DNA of 64,000 nt from Okapia johnstoni (taxonomy: Eukaryota; Chordata; Mammalia; Artiodactyla; Giraffidae): contig CM044306.1 in the NCBI GenBank assembly GCA_024291935.2, forward strand, positions 21,337,001 to 21,401,000, written 5' to 3'. Positions 57,301 through 64,000 of this stretch are shown one piece after another. Position 1 is the stretch's first letter. The number at the start of each line of letters is the position of its first letter. Made by a program: the position numbers and the translations under genes. The notes under the pieces are model-generated. The model worked only from the letters and a program-made list of their open reading frames with translations, had not been told where the DNA came from and did not search any database.

Positions 57301-57839
57301 CCAGTGTTCCTGTCTTGTCATATCATAATCGTTAATGCATTTGCAGGTTTATAAAAACTTTTTATTATGGACAATTTCAAACACAAAAAAGCGTAGAAAA
57401 TAATAGAAGTAATCTTGTGTCCCCATCTCTGCGTTTCAATAATTATCACCTCACAGCCCAACTTGCTTCTTTTCTTCCCCTCCCCCACCCCTAGCCCAGA
57501 TTATTTTGAAGCAAATCCAGTCATCATATAATTTCATCCACACATATTTTGGCATATATGTCCAGAAGATAAGTAGGATTTTTTTATTGAAAAAATTACC
57601 ACAGTACCATACCATGCCTTAAAATGTATATTTCATTAAAATCATCAGTTTGCAAAGCTAGTATTCAAATTTCCTCAATAATTTAAATATTTTTTTAAGT
57701 TGGTGTACTTTAATGAGGACCCCAATAAGGCTTTTGATTGATAGATTTCCTAATTTCCTTTAAGTATCTCCCTCTCCTTTTTTTCTTCCAATTTATTTGT
57801 TGATGGCGTTGGGTGTTTGTTTTGCTGACTGCATCCCTG

Positions 57840-57980
57840 GGGAGTGCTCAGACTTTTTTTTAATTTTCTTGCCAGGCTGCATGGCTTTTGAGGTCTTAGT
57901 TGCCTGACCAGGGATTGAACCCAGTCCTACAACACTGAAAGCCCCATGCCTAACCACTGGACCCCTAGGGAGCTCTCAGC
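57840..57980 (-). repeat. CHR-type SINE
   Basis: Reverse element: CCTGACCAGGGATTGAACCC and CTAACCACTGGACCCCTAGG. Confidence 0.75.
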
Positions 57981-57984
57981 ACAG

Positions 57985-58170
57985 GCTATTTTGTATCCTG
58001 ATCTTTTCATTTAACATTTTCTTGGTCACAATCATTTACTATATGGCTTCCTTCTATGTCACTCAGTGGATATAGTTCTATAAACTTTTTTCTTGGGCAC
58101 TTGGGTTGCTTTCAGTTTTCTATTGTTATAGATAATGCTGGAATGAACACCCTCACACACAGTACATGGG
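57985..58170 (-). repeat. Old L1-derived fragment
   Basis: Resembles a reverse L1 ORF2 tail (GGGCACTTGGGTTGCTTTCA, GATAATGCTGGAATGAACA). Divergent. Confidence 0.45.
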
Positions 58171-60099
58171 CTGTACTTCCTCGGAACATGCTACCAGAAG
58201 TGTAATCTTGGCTCTGAGGCCTGAACAATTTTTTAATCTCTTGGCATATATCAGCAATTGTTTGTCTGAGGGGTTACACACGGGCCAGCGCCACATAAGA
58301 GTGCTGTCACTCATTCTGGACTGTGCTTAGGCCTATTCAAGGCTAAAGGATGTCTGGTGAAGACACGGTAATTACAAGGGCAGAGAGCCAGAGGAGAAAG
58401 GTGATGACAGGGACTCAGGCTAAATTAAGCAGAAAGCGATCCACAATTCACCACAAACCTAGAGTGAGTCAGGACTCTGTTCATTCTCATCGTAGAAAAA
58501 AAAAAAAAACACCCTTGATAACAGGAGCTATTAATAGGGCATGGCATGTCCAGTAATCTTTCCGTTAGACTATGCATTTAGTCAGACCCTTGTTTGAGGC
58601 TTGGAACAGTCTGGGTCACTGAACTTCACAGACAGTGAGGAAATTGGCAAAGATCAGAGAGCTTGATCAGCTGTGGGGAGGATGAAAGACCCCCAGAGAA
58701 AAGTGGAAGGAGTCCAGTAGGCGCATTTTGGGAAAAACAAGAGAATTTTTTTTTTCCTCAGTATTGGGGACGCCTCTATGGAAGGACAACACGCAGTTTT
58801 TTGCTTATTTCTTCAGAAGGGGCCTCTACCAACCAGCAGGAACTTCTGTAGGCCCCAGGCACAACTGTTTAAGACTCTGGGGTGACTATTCAAGTCTTGG
58901 GCTGAGTGCTCTCGAGCTACTGGCCCTGGAAATATTTCAGAAGCTGCCTGTTCTCCTGCTCTGAGTGGTTCAGATACCCACCTGTTGGGTGTCCAGGAGG
59001 TCCCTCAGGGGCCCACTCCAGCTTTATGACAGCTGTTTCCTGGCAGCCGCCTGGTGAGAGGGTAGGTGAGGTCACAGAGGAGTGCTCGCCAGGTTCTCTG
59101 GACCAGCATTCTCCTTTCTGTTCCCTCACCTTCATTTCAGTGTGTGTTCACAGCCAGCCAGGTTGGCCAGTCGTGACATCACCTGATCCTGCTATTCCAG
59201 CCCTGCCGGGCATAGAGTGGACTTAGAAGCTGGGGCAGGGGAAGTAGAAACTATTCAAACAAGGCCCTCTTGGTGACATGGAGAGTGGGAGTGACCCAGG
59301 AGACCTCAAGAGTCCTTTAGTTCAGCCTCCTACAGAAACAGCTTCCTACAATATAACAGTCGCTTTACAAACATTCTTTTGAATTCCTGCAACCTTGGAG
59401 GTAGGTTTTCACAGGTATGGAATTGGAGATTAAGACAACTTATTTGCCCAGGGTTACACTGCTGCTGAAGCAGTGCCTGCTTAGTCTACCTGGCAGGAAA
59501 ATCTGTGCCCTGGCCTGCAGAGTTCTGAGGGGAAAACTGCAGACCTCAGAGCCACCCAAAACCCACACAGCTGACCTGGGACTGGGACTCAGGGACCCGG
59601 TTATTCATCAGGGTGGTTTCCCAAGTCACCTGTCTTCTTCCCACGTCTAATGTGGGAAGGCCAAAGATGAGACCTGGCCCAGGCCGCCCTGGGTCAGGGG
59701 TAACTGAGGAGCAGACAGGCTGTGGACTTAGTTCTCTGCCCTCCAGACTCTCATACTAACCAATACCGCGAAAAACCCGCTTCCAGGAGGGCCCGACAGC
59801 GGCTGAGCCACTAGTTGTCTGGAGGGCCAGAGGCAGCGAGGTGTAGTTGAAAAACTCTGAGTTGGGGGTCAGAATTTCTGGGTTTCTGTCCAGGCTAGGA
59901 CCCAGCGGGGACCTATGGCAAGTTATTTAAAACTTAAAGTTTCCTCATCTGCAAAACCAGGCAATAGTAAACACCACAAGAAGCACGCTGACGCCAAAAC
60001 AGGCATTGTTATGCGTCAAAGCAATACCAGCTGACCTTCATTTTGCGTACTGTTGAAACCTGCGGGCGGCCCCAGAGAGCCTTGGGCTGGAGCAGGGGT

Positions 60100-60292
60100 A
60101 AAAACTACAACTCCCAGGAGGCTGCGGGTGGTCCGGCGCTGAGCGGTGACGTAATGGGGGCTGGCGCGGGGCGCTGATTCGGCCCGAGCTGCCAGCGGGG
60201 TGGCTGCCGCCGCGGCTCATTACAACTGCTGGAGCAGCAGCGGCCCCCGCCCCCGGCCACCCTTCCCGGGCCTCGACCTCCGGCCCCATACG
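60100..60292 (+). promoter_or_regulatory. ORMDL3: ORMDL3 core promoter and non-coding exon 1
   Basis: This is the start of a CpG island running to about 60660. At 60105-60122 ACTACAACTCCCAGGAGG matches the core of the ZNF143/Staf site (ACTACAAyTCCCAg). At 60146-60154 GGTGACGTAAT holds a CRE/ATF core. Non-coding exon 1 probably starts near 60180 and ends at 60292 with donor ACG|GTGAGT. The next exon (from 63443) carries the ATG. Motif matches were seen by eye; usage is inference. Confidence 0.65.
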
Positions 60293-63200
60293 GTGAGTCC
60301 AGACGGGCGGCCTTGGAGTGGCCAAACCAGGAGTACCCTGGGGCTACAGGAGGGACGGGAAAGGAGGTGGGGGCTGTTGGGGAGGCGCCTGGGGTTGGAG
60401 GGGATCGGGACAGGGCGAGTGGAGGTGGCAGGGGTGCATCAGCCGGGAGGTGGGGGTGCATCTGTCGAAGTGATGAAAGGGGAAAGTAGGGGCAGGAGGC
60501 AGGGGATGGGGCGTAGAGGAGAAGCGCTTGGGCTGGGGATGGGGGCGGGGAGAGGCTGGGCTTCGTGGATAAAGGTTTGGCCGCTTCCAGCTGGGTGAAC
60601 GTGTGGGGGTGGGGGTGGGGCTGCGGACGGGGCCAGGCTCAGAGTGCGAGGTCCCAGGCTGGGGGAAGGAGCGGAGACCCCCACTTCGTCTTGAAGTCCC
60701 ACTCAGAAAACCCCAACAATAGTGAGGACTCCGCCTCCTCGCCTCACCCTCTCCCCGTGCTAGTAGGGGTTCGCTCCTCTTCTCGCTTTTCCATCCCCAC
60801 CGCCCTCCCGATTCCGGGAGGAAGAGCCAGAGCTAAGTGGTGAGCGACGGTGGTGGCCCTGCCGGTTGGGGGGTGGGCAGAAAGACAGTGGCTTTGTGTC
60901 AGGGACTCCCCGCTGGGGTCCAGGTTGCAGGCTTTGTACTATGCTTTGTACTCCTCACCTAGAAGGCGAAAGATTTGCTGCCCTTAGTTGGGGGAGAGAT
61001 TAGGAAGCAGCTCTCCTGGCCGTTGGCACTGTGATGTTGGCTTAGGTGTCTTGATAGACTGGACAGAGATATTTGTGTAGGACCCAGTAGGAAAGTGAGG
61101 GAAGTAGTAGGAAAGAGCTGCCAGCAAGAAAATAGTTAACCGAGTTGCTTCAGGCTTTGGTTTGAAGCAGGTTATGAAACTACCTCGGGGACTGACGCGG
61201 GCAGCCACCTGCTAGTTATAGCCGCAGAACTTTTCAGCCTCAGCTGGTGTGAGCTTACTTTGTGTCTGCCAGCTGCTTCTCTCCGTTTCTCCCCTTCTGG
61301 GCCAGGGGCAGTTGGTTATTTCACTTATGGACGTGGTGTGTACCCTTAGTCACACAAAAGTCTCAAGGGAGCTTTTCTTAGTTTATTGCTGCCAGTCTTT
61401 CCCTTAGTTTATTTACTTTTCTATTTTTTTTGGGGGGGTGGTCTCCTGGGAATTTCTGCTCTCAGGGCACCTGGTGTTCAGGCTGCAGAAAGAAGTTTCC
61501 CAGGGTGTCAGTTGAAACCATACGTCTGAGCCCCTCTGAGCCCCTCCGAGACGCCTCAGACTTTGCTTGGTGCCCTGTTACAGCCAGAAAGGAGTGTCAA
61601 ATCGTCTGGGACTCAGCAAGGCTCTTGGCCCTCCTGGACAAAGGGAGAAGTGGGGAAGGGAAGCAGTTTCTGGTCCTACTTGGGGAACTCTCTCCCTCTT
61701 CTTCGTCAGTAGTTAAGCCCTTCAGGCCGGCACTTCCTAGCCGGTCGCCCCCACCCGCCCACTCCCCTTCCACCAGGTGGAGGCTTTTGTGCAGTAGGTT
61801 TCCCAGGAGCTGTGTTTGGGTAACTGAAGCCCTAAGGCCCTGGGAAGGTACACAACCGAGCCAGTCCTGGTTTTCTAGTTCCCTGGGTTTCTCTTAGGCC
61901 CAATTATCCAACCTAATGGGTTGAGCTCATGGGCCCCAGGAGCATGACTGCTTTTGGAGCCATCGCATGTATGTTTGTATGTTGGGAAGGTGTGTTGTGG
62001 GTCACATTTCCCCTGAGGTCTCTAAGCTTGAAGCCATCCGAGAGGAGGAAACTTGTTCCCATTATCCTGGAAATAGGGAACTGATCTTTGAGAATTCTGG
62101 CTCCTATGCAGTCTCTGTGATCCCACCCAGAGACAGACGGCAACCGAGTCTGGGGGTGGGGGGATCATCGCAGCAGGGTCAGGGGATGACCTTCTGAGCA
62201 CTTCCAGAATATCCTCATCTGGGACCCCTTTCTGTATCCCCAGGAAAGATGGGGCTGTTACCATGGTGATGACCTTTTTAGGGTCTTTATTGGGCAGGAT
62301 CTCCCCTTAGCTCAGGAGGTGAGCCAGTACAAAGATGCCATCTGTTCCCACCTCCTGCTGGTCAGAGGGCCCTCGGAGATCTGGGGACAGCTGAGCTCTG
62401 GACAAAGGGCTGCTCGTTCCCCTCCTTACCTGCATCCAAGAACGGTCTGGCCTGCATGGTTTCATGGGCAGCCAGGGCAGCCCTCCTGGTTCTCCTTGCT
62501 GCAGGGCCTCTGCCCTTGGAACTGGGCAGAGGAAGGCATGGTGCTAATAATTTACACTTGGAAACAGATACTGGGAAAAGAGGCCCAGGTGAGAATGGAT
62601 GGGCAGAGAGGGAAGAGGGCAGGAGGTGTGTAGGTATGTCCCTGGGAGAAGTCTGTTGACGTGGGCTCCAGGCGCCCATGGGCACTGTAGATGTTGGTTC
62701 ATGGTCACTGTCCTTGCTCCTCCTCTGGTAGGGAAAAGGGCTGAGGTGGTTTGGCAGGAAAACGGGTGGCATCAGGAGGGCTAGCCTGAGTGGCTGCCAA
62801 ATGGATAAAACATCTGGATGGGTGGTTTTGTGTCCCCAAGAAGGCAGCTTCCAGGTCTGGGCAAAGGTTGTCTCTTGTCTGTTTTCTCTGTTCTTCCTTT
62901 TCTCTCTCTTTCTACCCCTGTCAATCCTCCTGAGTTAGGGTGCAGTGAGACCCAGGATTGGAGAATTAGGGAAGGTGGGTAGAAGCAGTGACCCTTAAAT
63001 ACTTCATCCGCTACTGCCTGTTCTCACCTCCTTTTAGTCCTTCTCATGGGGAGAACAGGGGGTTCAGGGGTGGAGATGTGTTATATCAGACCCTCAGTGA
63101 GACGGAGTCCAGCAGGCGTTATTGCTGAGTGATTGTTAGGGCACGGGCCTCTTCTCCCCTGCCCTGGGCTTCTTGGGTAGAGGGCCCTCCAGAGGGTGAG

Positions 63201-63442
63201 ATTGCAGGACAGGGAGTGGTTTCTTTGCTTTGAGGCTGGATGCCTGTTGATGGCCTGTCCACCCAGGCAGTTCCAGTGCCTGGAAGGGCACTGTCCTGAT
63301 TGGATGTTGTACAGAACAGCCTGTTGTTTGTCCCAGCCCAGCAGCGGGAAATGGATAAAGTCTGCCTCCCTGCAGGAATTGGAAGGTGTGAGGGAGCAGG
63401 GAAAGTGGTATGACCTGTCTCGCCTGTGCTGCTTGTTTTTAG
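60293..63442 (+). other. ORMDL3: ORMDL3 intron 1
   Basis: This is about 3.15 kb between non-coding exon 1 and the ATG exon. The first 370 bp are the rest of the CpG island. The remainder is mostly single-copy sequence without obvious SINE or LINE insertions, unusual for this window. I see no convincing additional coding exon. Confidence 0.7.
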
Positions 63443-63468
63443 GACAGTGGCAGGAGAGGGGCAGCAGG

Positions 63469-63642
63469 ATGAACGTGGGAACAGCACACAGTGAGGTGAA
63501 CCCCAACACGCGGGTGATGAACAGCCGCGGTATCTGGCTCTCGTACGTGCTGGCCATCGGGCTTCTCCACGTCGTGCTGCTCAGCATCCCCTTTGTGAGC
63601 GTCCCCGTCGTCTGGACCCTCACCAACCTCATCCACAACATG
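63469..63642 (+). CDS. ORMDL3: ORMDL sphingolipid biosynthesis regulator 3, first coding exon (partial)
   Basis: ORMDL3 is an ER membrane protein that binds and inhibits serine palmitoyltransferase in response to ceramide; in humans its locus is tied to childhood asthma. The exon starts at 63443 after a TTGTTTTTAG acceptor, with the ATG at 63469, and ends at 63642 before GTGAGG. It encodes residues 1-58 of a 153-residue family: a conserved N-terminus [18 protein letters not shown] that includes Asn13, known as a ceramide-sensing residue, and two hydrophobic segments (about 22-40 and 42-58). It ends TLTNLIHNM, the usual exon border. A valine replaces the isoleucine of the human LLHIVLL. I find no further exon before 64000, so the gene continues to the right. 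ORMDL1 and ORMDL2 are nearly identical here, but the synteny with LRRC3C and GSDMA makes ORMDL3 secure. Confidence 0.95.
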
Positions 63643-64000
63643 GTGAGGGCCTGCCTGCTGCCTGCCTTTGGTGGGGTTGGGGTGGGGGTAGAGGATCCTC
63701 ACCCCCAGATGGGGCCAGATGTCAGGGTGACGTGCTGACATCAGTCACCAGAGTTCTCTTCTTTCTGCCCCACTTCCCGTTACTGGAATAAAATCTGCAG
63801 GTATGGCCACACCTCTTGGACGGGGTGGCTTATGGATTGGAAGAGGAGGTCATCGAGAGCTGAGCTAAGGACCCCAAAGAGTCTGCAGCACTTGGATGTC
63901 TAGCCTGGGGCAGAAATGCCTCTTTCTCCAGTCAGGATCTGAGTGTCCTTCTCTCTTGCCCCTCCGTGCTCTTTTACTACCTGCTTGCTCCCTGGTACTC
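63643..64000 (+). other. ORMDL3: Start of ORMDL3 intron 2, running off the window
   Basis: It begins at the GTGAGG donor. The exon that should encode GMYIFLHTVKG was not found before the right edge. Nothing else is recognisable. Confidence 0.7.

Larger units (their letters stand above)
48830..60099. other. LRRC3C-ORMDL3 intergenic region
   Basis: The left end should contain 5' exon(s) of LRRC3C, which I cannot place with confidence. The rest carries scattered SINEs, an L1 3' end with a CHR insertion, a MIR, an old LINE-like stretch around 57340-58170 and unique sequence. A plus-strand AATAAA near 50078 has no gene attached. No coding gene is seen. Confidence 0.5.

Overview
This window is nuclear DNA from a ruminant, probably a bovid. 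It is dense in Bov-A/Bov-tA SINEs, BovB (RTE) LINE pieces and CHR-type tRNA-derived SINEs. Its genes are vertebrate multi-exon genes with GT-AG introns. Gene order matches the mammalian segment orthologous to human 17q21 (asthma/immune locus), read in reverse: PSMD3 (-), GSDMA (-), LRRC3C (-), ORMDL3 (+). I inferred species group and synteny from memory of these families; no search was run.

Layout. 1-11129: PSMD3, nine of its exons (residues 1-440 of about 534); the last exons lie off the left edge. 10740-11350: its CpG-island promoter. 11350-18348: intergenic, mostly a decayed BovB element carrying a nested L1. 18349-27476: a complete GSDMA of 11 coding exons (446 codons), with a probable non-coding first exon ending at 29332. 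29420-35349: repeat-rich spacer. 35350-44055: a previously unlabelled second gasdermin locus, decayed, same strand and exon order as GSDMA. 48028-48792: LRRC3C, essentially one coding exon. 49100-60050: spacer. 60100-60660: ORMDL3 CpG-island promoter and non-coding exon 1; its first coding exon is 63469-63642 and the remaining exons lie off the right edge.

The main discovery is the gasdermin relic between GSDMA and LRRC3C. I found remnants of ten of the eleven GSDMA coding exons in collinear order. Several keep the GSDMA exon length exactly (48, 27 and 74 nt) with good splice sites. The start codon is lost, and stops and frameshifts occur in at least five exons. The best-kept exons resemble GSDMC/GSDMD at least as much as GSDMA, so it does not look like a recent GSDMA copy.

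Functionally the genes are unrelated in mechanism: 26S proteasome lid (PSMD3), pyroptotic pore (GSDMA), an LRR membrane protein (LRRC3C) and sphingolipid-synthesis control (ORMDL3). They are neighbours by conserved synteny. Other points of note are a (CA)n run right beside a weak GSDMA 5' splice site, an antioxidant-response-element-like site in the PSMD3 promoter, ZNF143- and CRE-like motifs at ORMDL3, and a GC-box-rich orphan CpG island inside the gasdermin relic.
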